Shown here piece by piece: positions 23,584-35,797 of a stretch of 64,000 nt of DNA. The stretch lies in the NCBI GenBank assembly GCA_000827495.1, contig KN817542.1, forward strand, positions 384,487 to 448,486, in the 5' to 3' direction. Source of the stretch: Hypholoma sublateritium FD-334 SS-4. Lineage: Eukaryota > Basidiomycota > Agaricomycetes > Agaricales > Strophariaceae. Within the stretch, counting starts at the first letter, position 1; each line of letters begins with the position of its first letter. The notes beneath the pieces were generated by a model. That model ran no database searches and had not been told where the DNA came from. It saw only the letters and a program-made list of their open reading frames with translations. The position numbers were made by a program, and so were the translations under genes.

Positions 23584-24771
23584 TTAGAATAAGCCTTCCT
23601 GCCCCGATACCAAACCACCAAAGTAGCAGGTCAAGGCCTTCAGTTTGTTTCCCATCCACTCCTCTTCCACTTCGACTTTTTCCGTTATCCTCGGTGATGT
23701 CTCCGAAGTTGCCACATCCTCATCGGTTAAGAGGGCGCCTATTTCATCGAGGCGCGTGTTTCGCGGAACGTAATACGCAACGTTTTTGGTGATTCTACGG
23801 GTGATGTTGAATAGCTGGGCACCATGGACCGGCTGTATTGAAGAAAGCGAATAAGAAGGATGTTCGTCGGGGGTTGGCGTGTCCGGTGTGAGTGATATGG
23901 TATTTTGACCTGTAAGGTCATCTACTGAGCCCGAGAGATAGGAAGGACCACCCCAGGGCGGACTCAAGAAGACAACGTCGATTCTCCGCGTAGCTGGAGT
24001 GTTTTGAGTCGTCGAAGAATTTGGCAATGATGAGTAGGATTTCGCAAAAGAGAGATAATCTCCGAGGATAAATTCGATCCGGTCGGCGACGCCATATATC
24101 TGTGCATTGTGTCTGGCTAGAGCTAATCGCGTCGGGGAGGTATCCAGGGCTATCACTACTCCGTGTTCAGGAATATAAGAGACACATGTTTGAGTTGGAA
24201 TATATTGTGACGCACCTCGTTGACATGTTTTCGCGAATGCAATAGCATTTCCGCCCACCCCACAGAATGCGTCCAAGATGGTATCGCAACGACACCGCTC
24301 CGCAATTTGGTTGGCAAGAAGTTCTGGAGTCACGCTATACCACCCTTCTTCGTCAAGAAGACAGCCAGGCGACTCTGAGTATAACGAGAAGAATCGGTAG
24401 CGCTGCGAGAAATCTAGGCAGGGAAATGAACGAGACACAGAAAGAAATTGGGAGGTGAAAATACATTTGTGGAGATGTTCTGGAACCTGTGAGATATCAG
24501 TGTAGTGTTGAGCGAGTCCACCAGCTTCATACTTCTTGACCCATGTAGCTTTCGGGGATTGCTTTTCCTCCTCAAGCACGAGACCATCGTTCCCTTTCCG
24601 TCGTTTTGAATGGACGTCCCCGTCTCCGTGATCAAGGCAGTGCCTCCCAAGCTCGGGGGTCGCTTTTGATGAAGCATTTGGCGCATCGGAACTGGCAGAA
24701 TCGGATTTCATCGACTCAAACACGAACCTTGATACACCTGAAAGTCCACCTTTCCGCTTTGCCTTCCCCAT
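23584..24771 (-). CDS. TGS1: Trimethylguanosine synthase (snRNA/snoRNA cap hypermethylase)
   Basis: Three exons encode 359 residues after removal of two introns of 51 and 57 bp. TGS1 converts the m7G cap of snRNAs and snoRNAs to the 2,2,7-trimethyl cap using S-adenosylmethionine, in the nucleus. The N-terminus MGKAKRKGGLSGVSRF is basic. The conserved core follows: KYFSQRYRFFSLY (the cap-binding extension), GWYSVTPELLANQIAERC, DAFCGVGGNAIAFA (SAM-binding motif I), VIALDTSPTRLALARHNAQIYGV and the catalytic FLSPPWGGPSYL, where the SPPWGGP stretch positions the guanine. The ORF is open through both introns because each is a multiple of three without a stop. An upstream in-frame ATG at 24984 exists, but family conservation and the AT-rich sequence favour 24771. 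Confidence 0.9.
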   Translation of the reverse strand: MGKAKRKGGLSGVSRFVFESMKSDSASSDAPNASSKATPELGRHCLDHGDGDVHSKRRKGNDGLVLEEEKQSPKATWVKKYEAGGLAQHYTDISQVPEHLHKCIFTSQFLSVSRSFPCLDFSQRYRFFSLYSESPGCLLDEEGWYSVTPELLANQIAERCRCDTILDAFCGVGGNAIAFAKTCQRGASQYIPTQTCVSYIPEHGVVIALDTSPTRLALARHNAQIYGVADRIEFILGDYLSFAKSYSSLPNSSTTQNTPATRRIDVVFLSPPWGGPSYLSGSVDDLTGQNTISLTPDTPTPDEHPSYSLSSIQPVHGAQLFNITRRITKNVAYYVPRNTRLDEIGALLTDEDVATSETSPRITEKVEVEEEWMGNKLKALTCYFGGLVSGQEGLF

Positions 24772-25347
24772 TATGAATGTAATTTCTTTGTTTTCTATGA
24801 GAGAAAAGTCTAACAAAGCGCCGTCTGCTTTTCTGGGAGGTATCAAAGAGTTAGAAACGCCGATTTCAATGATACTGGTGCCCGCGGAAGCGAGAACGTT
24901 GGAACTTGGCGAAAGTCGTTGACAAGATGTTGATGTCAGGCAATGTAAAGAATTCAAACTAAAGGTGGCCGTGGCTGTGCCCATCTCACGCGATTTCCAC
25001 GTGGGCTCAGCAGAGAGATAAGATAAAAAAATGAATCTATAATTGGTCCAAACGACTTCTCAAAGAAAATGCGTAGCACTAAGAGCTTGGGCATGTTTAT
25101 GTCTTGATGTGTTACAGGAGCTTTGTGTACATTCTGGATGTCGTTCGGAAATTTACAGTCCAAGTATAACCCAAGTATCATATTCTAAACCGTGGGGATC
25201 GAAGTTGTTCGACTGGCGGCGGAGTCGCGACTGCATCCGTAATGTTCCATGAGTACTTTGTTATCATCTTACTGACGTAGAGATAAATAAGGGACGGCCG
25301 CAGGGTATATGAAGGTGTATGTGAAAAGATTCCTGAAGCACGGAGTT
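24772..25347. other. Spacer between TGS1 promoter and monooxygenase 3' end
   Basis: 576 bp holding the TGS1 promoter side and the 3' flank of the monooxygenase. No coding region is supported. Confidence 0.5.
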
Positions 25348-27248
25348 CTACTCAGTCGATTCGATTAACCGCATTGCTTCTTCAACAGAGCCTCCAAGTG
25401 AGGACATCCAGGCCCATTCCCAATTCTTCGTAAATACTTTGCCCAGGATTTTTAGCTTGGTAAGCATCTCGTGCTCTGGTATCGCATTAAAGTCGATTTC
25501 TTGGCAGGAGAGCGTGAAGTACTGGCCGTTGAGACGAGAACGTTCCTGAACCCTTTGCGAGAATGGCCTTCGGATGTCGTCGTAGATTTGCAATGCTCGT
25601 GAAAGTGTTGCCCTTGTCGTAGATGGATGGCCTAATAAGAGCCCCAGAATATATGCGTCCTGCCCAAACATTAATGTTTTCCGCTTTTTTATTTACCTTG
25701 ACTCGCACCTCGATAGCTTGGCCTGCTCCCGACCCTTGATGTGGAAGCATGGCATGCGCCTGGAATTATGATCAAAATGAGGAATCACTCCTAGAATAAC
25801 ACGTCTGATGAACATACTGCATCGCCCAGAATAGCAACATTTCCAGAAACGAAAGAATTCAATGGCTTTACGGTGTGAATGGCCCATCGCAATGGCTTCT
25901 CTACGCACTATAACGTCCGGGAGGTCAACGTCCATGTCATAGATGTAGGTGATCGCCGACTTACATCTAATAGTGCCTGTACTTCTGGTTCCCAGTCGCG
26001 AAACATACCCAGGAACTCGGTTTTGTCAGTGGGGCATACCCACGCTTCGTGGTATTTCGAGTGCTCCAAATGGTGCTGTGACTTGAAGGCGACAAAGTTG
26101 ACCATTCGGCCATTAGCGATGGGGTATGCAATAATGTACTAAACGCCGACATTGTCAATGACATGAGGTGCAGGGGCGAACCTAACGTACGCCGTTCTTT
26201 CCGAGGTACTGAGGTAACATCATCGCATCGTCAGCAATAAGTATGAGTGAGCGTTTGGATGTACCTGTGTGGCTTGTGTAAAGACCCGATGATGGGGGTC
26301 TCGTATCCTTAATCTATCAGCTGGAATGAGGGCGCGGTACGCATTTGTGCCGCTCCAGCTTGGTTCAATCAAGGTGGTGATATGAGCGGCCTCGGACCAA
26401 TTATTCTCCGATTGCGCCCATTGGACCTTTTCATTCAACAGGGAGCGCCTGACCGCGGATTTCAGGCCGTCAGCACCCAAAAGGACATCGAAAGAGGCCC
26501 GCGTTCCGTCTTCGAATAGAAGGTTGATAGGCCCTCCTTGCCGCTGAGAATATGACCGCAGGCGTTTAGAGCAGTGTATCCTATACGTCGAAGGCAATTT
26601 CCTCAGAAGGACGTTTTGAAAATCGGGACGGTGAAATGTCATCAAGGATCCTGAAGAAGAGAAGGTTCACGGTCAGCGTCAATCCTTCAGAAATCTGCTC
26701 AAGAGCAAGCAGACCCTTCGTGACTAATGTGTAGAATTCAATGCCTTCCGCGCGATCGCTTCTTCGATACCTGAAGGAAGGAACTTGTCATCGAATTAAT
26801 AGGGGCTTACATACACTATTAGTTAAATTTTTACCTGGGCCATCTGTAGGTTTCGCTTCGGTGTACCGTAACAGTTCCTCTTCGAGATGAAGTTTCTTGA
26901 TGACTTCCCATGGGCCTGATACAAAACAAATAGAACAAGTAAGGTAAGTTATCGAAGCCTACATCTTCCACCTACGCGGGAAAATGCCAACGCCCGCGCC
27001 TAGTTCTGCAAGTTTCTCAGCGGCTTCGAATATTTCCACTTCAATATCTGGGTAGCGGGATAGCGCAACTGGACCATGTTCATGAGCACTTCAATTCACA
27101 AACTCAAGTTCCTTTCTCTACCTGCAGCTGTCAAGCCCCCGATGCCAGCACCGCTGCATTGGAGTCATGAATATTATACAAATAGAAACGCATTAAAAAT
27201 AAGCTGTGCTGACCATATCGCAATCCTGAGTCTTGTGCCAGAAGCCAT
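25348..27248 (-). CDS. FAD-dependent monooxygenase, salicylate hydroxylase-like
   Basis: A gene of about ten exons. Exon 1 (from the ATG at 27248) encodes MASGTRLRIAIC and joins in phase to GAGIGGLTAA, the dinucleotide-binding GxGxxG motif; then VALSRYPDIEVEIFEAAEKL and GAGVGIFPR follow. A central exon carries FDVLLGADGLKSAVRR (the conserved DG motif of group A flavin hydroxylases), and later exons carry YIIAYPIANGRMVNFVAF, WAIHTVKPLNSF, VAILGDA joined to AHAMLPHQGSGAGQAIE (the GD motif that binds the FAD ribityl chain) and DAYILGLLLG. The C-terminus ends EEAMRLIESTE. Such enzymes hydroxylate aromatic acids with NAD(P)H and oxygen; mushrooms have many copies and the substrate here is unknown. 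No signal or membrane segment. Confidence 0.87.
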
Positions 27249-30200
27249 GGTATACAATGCAAATCAGCACAGATGTACAAGAAAGTGTCGATGTCGGAAC
27301 TCTAGGAGTGACAAGTTGCCAGAGGGAGGATATCAAACGAAAAAGCCATTTTGAACAAATTTCGATAGCAGTAAAAGACACGATTGCACCGGACGGCGTG
27401 TTCGAGGAGCAGGAACATCCAAGCAAGAATCCATGACATGCAAGATCTGGCCAAAAGAGCGGTCGTGTCAGATAAGCCGCGATTAAATCATTTGTCCCAC
27501 GATTCGGTCGCGTTCGTACCACATCGGTTGCCCATCACCGCCAAATTATCATCGCGATGCATGGCCAATATTCAAATGGTCAACTGATCTCTTGCTGATC
27601 TCATTTGCATAAAAAGCGATGGTGAATTTTGAGATCCCAGAAAGTAATGCTTATTCCGTTCTGTCAGGTTCTGTCGGCAGGGGTCTTCTAGGTCTCTTAC
27701 TATGAAAGTATTGACAATCCGAGCACGGAGGATCGGAAGTGTACAAGTTGCTATGCAATAAAGTTATGTATGTAAAATAATGTTACGTTAATTGATCAAC
27801 AAAGAGGAGAAAAACATACATGTACGTTATCGCTTGGGATTCGGACCTACAGGTTCGAAATTGCCGTCTTTTCCAACCGTTTCGAGTTTATGGTTGATAC
27901 CCGGATTCGTCCGAACGGTCTCTAGGCCTGGTAGTGCATGTACACAGGCCGCACAGAACGCAAACAGAACGGTGAAAGCAAGGTGAGAGCAAGGTGAAAC
28001 TCAGCCTCGTGAAAGTTACTTTGTTCAAATGACTTCGTTGGAGCCCAGAATCACGAAGGCAATAAGGGCACTATCAAAATCAAAAATATGACCCCAAGAA
28101 CAAGTACGATATTAACTTTGCCGCCGCCGTATTCTTGGGAGAGAATGAATTTGGAATGAATGGCATCCATGTGCGAACCTGGACAAATGATCTAGATTCA
28201 AGATCGTGTCGAGCAGCGATTGCTCGGCGTGCATCTGAGTTAAATAAGTAAAATCCAGACCTAAATACTACAAAAAAAAAGCTATAAATTTACCTGGTTT
28301 GAAATATTGTTGAAATAAGGAATTATTCTGTGTAGACCATGTTTGGAGTAATCTCTTGACGCGACTCGGAACTGTGGCAAATGGGCTTAGGCGGGCCGCA
28401 CTATATAGTATATTAACGTGAGAAATCTGCTTAGTCATCGTGACTAAGTAACCGTGTTGCGTTCACCCGGCCTCTTTCAAACCTCTTTTGCAACTTTCTC
28501 TTGAGTCTTGAATCTTGACTTTCCAAGCTATCTTCCACTACTCTTGTCTAGAGCTTTTGACGAACATTATCGATAGATCAATATGCTTTATTTTGGCCGA
28601 GAGAAGGTTTTTTTCAGCACGCGACCGTTCTCCGGACAAGCTGAGCGTGGCCTACTGGAAGTTGAAGCATACCGGATGGAAGTGGCATTGTGGAGCTCTT
28701 ATGGACGTGTCTGTGACGAAATCCCAGAAGGGAATTCGCGCGTAAATCCGACGTAAACCTTTTATACGAGCGAGAGAATATCATAGCGTCTGCACCCACC
28801 AAATCGTGCAGATCTTTTGGGCTTCAAGGGATAACTAAAACCCGGCTCCGGTGACCCTCCTTAGACCAGGTATCCATCGTCCCTCTCGTGTATCTCATCT
28901 CGTTCGCCGTTCGCTGCGACCCAGGAATACTCTTGATGTATTATGATGTAAATGGCTCTTGGAAAAGCCCTCAAAAAACCAGCACATGTCACACACTACC
29001 TGTAACTGTCAACCACCTGGATTCAACGAACATATGTCCGTGCGGTCCAAACATGTCCGGGATATCCTGCGCTAATAGGCCATTGTGAACATCATTTTAA
29101 CGTGATCTCAGCTAGACGTCTGCCTCATACCAAGGTGTTTTCGCAATTTGTTCGAACCGTGGAACAAGGGTGCTTTACTTCTAGCTGTTTCCTGTTCCGT
29201 GGTTCCGGCTTCAGCTTGTACAGGGAATAATGTGCAAATTTTTATCAGTCTGCCTCGCGTACGCCGTACTTCAAGTTATATTATTGCATTCGATTCAGGC
29301 TTCTCACTGTATGTTATTTTATGCTCCAGACTTGATAACTATCTGCTCTATAAAGATTGCTTCCGTATTCATTGGACGAAAGGCTACGACACGGAGATGT
29401 AGCTGGTCATTATTGCTAGCGATAACTTGTGTCAGAAATCACGGCATCTGCGCAGACAATTAGTGCGTCTTCCTCCGCTCTTTTCTCACTTTCTCATGCC
29501 AGCACTTTATTTTTTGTACCGCTCATACTTGACTCATACGGATTATCATTACCCACCATTTGTCTATTTTCAACCTACTTTCCTTCTAATAACATTGATC
29601 ACACACATGCGGTGGCTTCTGTCCCCTCCTACCCACTTTATCGCTGCCGACGTTTATCTAAAGGTCTTGGTCCATGAAAGTTATACCTTATGAAAGATCT
29701 ACCTATGACCAAATTCAATCACTGGCGATCTTGTCTGCCATAGTCCGCCGTGTCTTCATCTGTCCAACCCGGATCTTCCGCTATTTGCGCTGGCGGAGCA
29801 CGTTCCCTTTACCATGCGGATGCACTTACGATCCATTTACATAGTACTTACTCGCAGTCAGTCGCCACGCGCTTCGCGCTCTTATTGGGCGCCCATTTGC
29901 CTTTGCCAACAGGGGGACAGAAACGAATGTATTAAATTCATTTTTTAATATCCCATTCATTACCTTTACATGGTTGCGCATTTTCAGCGGGTTTCTTATA
30001 TATATACCGTGCTAAATTAATACAGTAAGGACCAATTGTCATTCCAGTGCAGTCATACTGGGCTGGACGTATGATTAACATACTTCGATTGATTATCCAC
30101 ACCACCGAAGGTCAATCGACCCACGAAAACCTCGCAGGTCAATCGAGCCGCGAGAAACGATGCGAAGCCGAAGAACGTGGAAAGTCAGCGTCATCGCACA

Positions 30201-30691
30201 CACTTGCTTTTGAGATGTTTTCCTGGCTTCTCGCTAAAAATAGATGGTGGGTGCTACATGTACTTACTGCTACCTACTCCCAAGCTCATGCACAAGGCCC
30301 GGGTTGATGAAGCAATTGAATGTCGCCCGTAGAAACCGTGCGATTATATTCTTGAAATACTCAACGCGAAGATTGGATATAGGGTTGGACAGCGCATACC
30401 ATATTCTAGCCCAGAAACCATCACATGGACTGCACTGCTGAACGTCAGTTGGAGGTGCAGACATCCACGTATATGGGTCGCGACCTGATCAAGTGTAATT
30501 TCTGCCCGGTTCGGAAAGACGCAAATGAAGTGGGGGTAAAGCGCCCACGAAAAGGACGGAGAAGGAATCGGAACAGAGGGAATACGATCGCTACTTCAGC
30601 TCATTGTGTGGCCCCTGCGTTATGGTATATCCAACTGACAAAATTGTGAAGTCGTAACCTGCCTATAGCCTCGCAATTACTTGCAGAGATC
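27249..30691. other. 3.4-kb region without a supported gene
   Basis: AT-rich and low in coding character. Short ORFs (for example 28515-28745 and 29148-29463 on the plus strand) include hydrophobic stretches but no recognisable domain, and I could not join them by consistent splicing. An inverted repeat CCCAAGAA...TTCTTGGG lies at 28093-28138. Decayed mobile elements are likely but not proven. Confidence 0.4.
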
Positions 30692-32090
30692 CTACCAGCC
30701 AAATATCAAATCTGACACCTGCCCTATTACACCTTTATTCGGTGACGGTTGTGCGGGGGCGCTGGCGGATGTCGCCAATAACCCTCCAGACCACGCCGAT
30801 TGTTGCGGGGTGGCGGGTTTGGATGCTGATGCCGGTATGCCAGGCGTCTTTCGGAATGCCGACATGGAGGGTGCCAGCCTGATAGGCGTGCCTACGGCCG
30901 GGGTATTTGTACCAGAATGGAAGGGTGCGTAAGGCTCGTCTACAGCCATTGCGTTACTAGCGGTGTTAGACGCCTCTGTAGACTGATTTTGAGTCGTGGA
31001 CTGGGCGAATGGAAACCGGGCCGAGGGTTGGAACGCATCTAGCTGTGAGGGATCCTAGCGACGCAGGTAAGTAACGCGGAACATGAAAGTGGCGATGACG
31101 AGAGGCGTACCGCTAGTTTAGCACCAACCATCCAGCTGCCTGCAATGATATCTCCGTTCTTCCGCACTGCTCTCATCGCGTCACCTCCTTCGTAATAACC
31201 AATCTTGAAGCAATTAATGATGTCTGGATTTGGCTCCGGATCTGTAGAACTTCCGAGGGACTTAAAGAATTCCACAGTGACGCTGTATCTATCTGCAGGA
31301 TATCCAAACACGATGATATAAACTGGTTGTTTTACTTGGGTTGAAGGCGGAGAAGTTGGAGCGACGCCACGGCGGGAAGACGAGAATGGAGATTGAGACT
31401 GGTCGAGGGTCGATTTCTGATGGAATGGCCGCGCAATTAGCTTCAAGTTGATTTATAAAGGTGAACCCATGTCCCGCTTACTCTTGGCTGGAATCGCGCC
31501 GGACTTGGCTCAAGGTTAATTTCATTAGGGATGTCGTTTATGGAGCTTGTCGGAGGTGCGTCTTCGTCAGCCAATGTTTGACGTTGCCTATATCCCAAGT
31601 ACCGACGTGTCAGATTCCGTTTCTCGACCCACTCTCGTTCATTCGTTCGGACACACCTGCTGCTTTGAAACATGGAATCCATCCCAAAGTCTGTTGAGGC
31701 CCCCCTGGATAAAATTTGATTCATTTTTGCCTTCGTTTGCACGACCGGGGCTTCGTCGACGCGTTGTTTTCCTTGAGCGGCATTCTTTGTACAGTGCACC
31801 GATCAGGTGGCATCTAGGCGGAATAAGCAGGAAAGACACGCACATTATTCTGGGCGGTCGACTATTTGAGGTAAACAGCAGATTATTTGACTGTTTCTAT
31901 TTCTTTAAACAATGATTCGCACCATTAAATATCCAGACTGATAATGGCTTCTTGATTGCGAAAGCGAGTCACCGAACGACTGAGCCAGGGGGCCACCCGT
32001 GCTGGAGCTTCCCCAGCTATTCAAGTTGGGACTATTGTGCGAAGATGTTGACGACGACATCCCTGCGACAGTGAACGGTGAATGTTGCAT
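30692..32090 (-). CDS. NUP53: Nucleoporin NUP53/NUP35 (RRM-type MPPN domain)
   Basis: About six exons. The N-terminus from 32090 (MQHSPFTVAGMSSST) ends its exon with SHYQSGYLM and joins in phase to STAQNN, then NAAQGKQRVDEAPVVQTKAKMNQ, the conserved nucleoporin stretch ending LSRGASTDFGMDSMFQSSR. The next exon reads TLADEDAPPTSSINDIPNE. The RRM-like dimerisation domain follows: QPVYIIVFGYPADRYSVTVEFFKSLG, INCFKIGYYEGGDAMRAVRKNG and GSWMVGAKLA. The C-terminal exon is Pro/Ala/Ser-rich and ends IGQVSDLIFGW, an amphipathic helix of the type that binds the nuclear membrane in yeast Nup53. It is a structural part of the nuclear pore inner ring. The gene diverges from NOP8 over 185 bp. Confidence 0.9.
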
Positions 32091-32275
32091 CGTGAAAGAC
32101 GGAAGCTGAGTGGCACAAAAACAGAAAGTGCTTTGAGCTTCACGTCAGAGTCATGAACCAGGAAAAGCGCTTGTTTGGCTGTCCTCTGAATCCCAATTGC
32201 TTCTACACAGCCACTTGTCGAATCAGGACGCGGCAGACGCGCTTCAACAAATTACTTATAGTCAAGTTCCTTGCG
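32091..32275. promoter_or_regulatory. Bidirectional promoter NUP53 / NOP8
   Basis: The start codons of the two divergent genes are separated by 185 bp, so both promoters and leaders must fit here. No TATA box is evident, consistent with housekeeping promoters. Confidence 0.6.
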
Positions 32276-34301
32276 ATGGACGAACCAATAACCAAGCGCC
32301 TCATCATCTCGGGGCTCACCCCAGCGATAACCGTTGACGATCTTTCACGGCGACTAACGACTTTTGGTACCGTCAAAGCAGCTGACGGATTCGGACTTCC
32401 CGATGGCCTGGGCAACCCAAGGAGTTTTGGATATGTCACTCTCGATACAACAGTTGGAAAGCTGGCTAAATGTAAGCAATATCTGCTATTATTATTGGAA
32501 TGTATTGTAAATTAATACAAAATGTGCAGGTATGAACCTCCTCAGTGGATCCACCTGGAAGGGCGCGAAGCTCCGCTTCGGCGAGGCAAAGCCTGATTTT
32601 AAAGAAAGGTATGCTTTGAAAGTTGCTCGTTTAGAATGATCTAACTCGCGAGTTACGAAATCCAAGGATCGAGCTTGAGAACAAAAAGGCGGCTGAAGAG
32701 CCTCCCAAAAAGAAGCGTAAGCGCTTCGGAGGCGTCGAGGCCGAGGATATGACCCTCATCACCCCAGATAATGCTGCTCAACGACCCGGATGGAAAGTTT
32801 CAGCTTTAGGAAGGGTAACAAAACCTGCTAAGATGCGTCCTACACACCCCCTGCCAGAAATGGTCGAGGAGAAGCCCAAAGCAAAGCCAGGAGTGGTCAA
32901 ATTTACGGACGTAGGGAAACACCTAGGCGAGACAGAGAAAAGAAAGAAAAAACGCGTGAAGGATCCCGATAGCCGTGCGAGAAGAAAAGTTATCGACATG
33001 ACAAAATACGGAAGCACACATCTGAAGGGGATGTTTTTGGATCTGGAGGTTCCGATGCCAACCAAGCGGCCCGCAAGATACGAAGATAAACGACCCGGTG
33101 AAAATATAGAAGATAGCGACGGCGGTGATTCGTCTGAAAGCGAAGCTGACGCCGCCCCCGCCGACCCAAAACCAAAGGTGAATGACAAAACCTCCAAACG
33201 GAAAACAGTCGCCGAACCGTTTGATACCCAATCCAAAATCACTTCCCCCTCACCTCCTCTTTCTGCCCAAGCTTCTGAGTCCGTTCTTTCTCCTAGTAAT
33301 AAGCGTACTCCAACCCTCGTTTCTGCTCCCGCTCCTCTTCTTTCTGCGGTACCAAAAGTAATTTCCTCACCTGCGCCTCCACCACTACCAACGTCGACTA
33401 TTTCTTCGAAAGTCACGCCGTCTGCTCTCCCGGAGAGTAGCATTGACATTCAGCGAGAGAAAGTACATTCACTCAATCTTCTCAATTCGCTATTTGGAGA
33501 CGCCGACGGTGACTGGGTGGGTCAAGAAGAAATCGACTCAGACATCGACGTCTCGAAGCTAGTGAAGGGTGACCGTATGCTGGTAGATGATAATGTTGAC
33601 TTCGAAATTGTACCACAGAATGCTCCAGTACAGAATCTGGCTACTGTCGTTCAATCAGACGAGGAGAGCGAAAGCGACGACGACGAGCTAGAAGACACAG
33701 CGAAAATGGAGGTTGATCAACCAACGGTATCTGTCAAAGATTCAAAACCGAAAACTCTGAAGGATCTATTTGCACCGAGAGAAGAAGAGCGTGAGTAAAC
33801 TTTTCTTTCTGGTACAGGATATGGCCACTGCTGATCACATTCTCTCCCTTTCAAGTCGGATTCTCGCTCCTAGGCCACCTCGACCTTGACCTGGAGCTCG
33901 AAGAAGATCCTCTGGTTGCCCAAGATGCCAGGCAGCAATCTCCCGAATCCTATGAAAGTCATACGGCTCCTCTACCCACCCCTATTACCGTCCAAACCCA
34001 CTCTTCCCAAGCCCCGATGGTCCTTGACCCCAGGCAAGCTCTTTTCTTCCCTCTGCCTAAAGTCGCGGGAAGCATGAACCGCGCGCGGCAACGAGACGTA
34101 TACGATCTTGCCAAAGACAACGGATGGAACTGGCGCGATCCTGCGGTGGGCTTTTACCAGGCGGGAACGGAAGAAGATATCAGGAAGCGGTGGGAGGACG
34201 GCAAAGGGGAGTTGACGCGCGATTGGAAGAGACGGTGCAGGGAGGCCGGGAAAATCAACCGCAGAAAAAGGGGAGGTGCCGATGGAGGTGATGATCTATG
34301 A
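32276..34301 (+). CDS. NOP8: Nucleolar RRM protein, NOP8/NOL8-like ribosome biogenesis factor
   Basis: Four or more exons. The start MDEPITKRLIISGLT is followed by an RRM: RLIISGLTPAITVDDLSRR is beta1-alpha1 and FGYVTLDT contains the RNP1-like strand. Introns at about 32471-32529 and 32609-32664 split the RRM end from a lysine-rich segment (KKKRKRFGG). A long acidic and Ser/Pro-rich disordered middle (33100-33790) follows, with a conserved VHSLNLLNSLFGD motif. After an intron near 33793-33853, the C-terminal part carries LDPRQALFFPLPK, NWRDPAVGFYQAGTEEDIRKRW and a basic tail, the signature of fungal Nop8. Yeast Nop8 acts with Rsa3 and Dbp6 in early 60S ribosome assembly in the nucleolus. The frame is open upstream to 32153, but the alignment supports 32276. 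Confidence 0.85.
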
Positions 34302-34492
34302 GCACTGGTTGGACTTCACTGTTGTTCTTCAAAATTCGTCGTCATTTTCTATGATACTATTACTTTAACTCGCACATTTTTTTGCAGACGACCAGATGGT
34401 TTACTCGATAATAAAAGGAGATTGTTCATTATTCAATTTTATCCTATATAGGTGGTGGCCGTAAAATGGTCAGAATATCGAAGGTGAGATAT

Positions 34493-35797
34493 TCATGGAG
34501 TGGTGTGCTCTGCATTGAAGGCAAAGGCATATCTAACCGCACAACCCACGTCAGACGGTTTTGCCATGGTGTTGGGGCCCAATGCCTTTGGTACACGTAT
34601 ATGAACCTTTGGGCATGTTTGTCCCCTTTCCTTCACTTGACGAACAACAATATCTTGACTTTTGCCATCGGATGGGCAAAACTGTATCTCGGATGTCGTC
34701 CTATGAAACGACAAGCAGAGAGTTTCAAGAGAGCTAAAGTTGGGAGCCTTCAGATTTGGGACATATATATCTCCATGTTTGGCCTTCACTCTCCCAATCG
34801 TTAAAGATGTGAGAGTGCACGAGGAACGCGAGATAAGGTCGTGTACAACTTGCCATGAGTGCTGTAGATTGGCATTGTCCAGTCCTCGAAGAAGGGTGAG
34901 TTTGGTCAAGGAGGGTAGAGTCAAGCTGACGAATACTTCATCGAATTCGACAAACTGGCCCACGGCGAAGTTGCGGAGATTGGGCAGACGAACATCTGGG
35001 GTATTCCAGGTGTCATCAAGGTCTTGTATCACTTGACCAAGAATGTTCAATGTCTCCAGGCGCTCGCATTGACTGAGCGCATCCAGCAATAGATGGGCAG
35101 TTTGGATGTCGTGTAAAGTTAACTTGGCAACGTTGGTCCATTTCATTTCTGGGAGGGGTACGAATACGCGTGAATTATCCCATATCACTTCAGTTAAGCA
35201 AGGAGAGGAGTGTAAGAACTCGGAAAGATTGACACATAATTCGATGTTAGAGCGATTGTTCAAGACAACATGAATGCTTTCGAGTGCGACAGGTTGGGGC
35301 AATCTGTCCTTATTGATGAGCAGGTCGATATTGCAGTCCACGTGAAGTTGGATTGATTTCCAGCGTCCGGCATGGCTTAGTAGAACTAGAAGGATGGTCA
35401 ATGCCTCAGAGAAGTTATCGTTTTCTCCTCCTTGGTAGAGACCAAACATCAGGGGTTTGTCCCCGCTTCGTAGCAGCCAACAAAGGACCAAGTTAATGAG
35501 AAGGGGTCCAGGTTTTGTAATGGAAAAATTTGTCCACATATCTGGCGTCGAGAGGACCATGTTACGCCAGTGTCTGCATACGTGGCTTAGCGCAAAGGGG
35601 CTGGCGTGTGAGAGGTAGCTTAAGGTGTTGTCCCCATCGTGGTGTATCTGGTCTGGTGCGGTAGAAACGTGGCCGAAGATGGTCGCGAGCGTTTCGTTAG
35701 GTAATTTGTGAACAGCAGACGGGTACGAGGTTTGAGAAGACATCGGAGGAGTCAATGGAGGTTTTATGGTTCGTATCGCCTGGGGTCTAGTTGGCAT
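34493..35797 (-). CDS. F-box protein
   Basis: A single-exon gene of 434 residues; the alternative start at 35743 (MSSQTSYPSAVHKLPNETL) would remove 18 residues. The F-box is residues about 30-85: LPNETLATIFGHV, then SPFALSHVCRHWRNMVLSTPDMW, the Agaricomycete form in which a serine/cysteine-histidine-W core replaces the human one. The remainder has irregular leucine-rich repeats (LTEVIWDNSR, LTLHDIQTAH, LTSLTIGRVK). Such proteins bind Skp1 and are thought to recruit targets to an SCF ubiquitin ligase; the family is greatly expanded in mushrooms, so the target is unknown. Confidence 0.85.
   Translation of the reverse strand: MPTRPQAIRTIKPPLTPPMSSQTSYPSAVHKLPNETLATIFGHVSTAPDQIHHDGDNTLSYLSHASPFALSHVCRHWRNMVLSTPDMWTNFSITKPGPLLINLVLCWLLRSGDKPLMFGLYQGGENDNFSEALTILLVLLSHAGRWKSIQLHVDCNIDLLINKDRLPQPVALESIHVVLNNRSNIELCVNLSEFLHSSPCLTEVIWDNSRVFVPLPEMKWTNVAKLTLHDIQTAHLLLDALSQCERLETLNILGQVIQDLDDTWNTPDVRLPNLRNFAVGQFVEFDEVFVSLTLPSLTKLTLLRGLDNANLQHSWQVVHDLISRSSCTLTSLTIGRVKAKHGDIYVPNLKAPNFSSLETLCLSFHRTTSEIQFCPSDGKSQDIVVRQVKERGQTCPKVHIRVPKALGPNTMAKPSDVGCAVRYAFAFNAEHTTP

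Noticed and set aside
29148..29463. Hydrophobic plus-strand ORFs in the 27-31-kb gap
   Set aside because: No recognisable family, inconsistent frames and no splice model.
34466..34804. 112-codon plus-strand ORF
   Set aside because: Shadow of the F-box gene on the minus strand.
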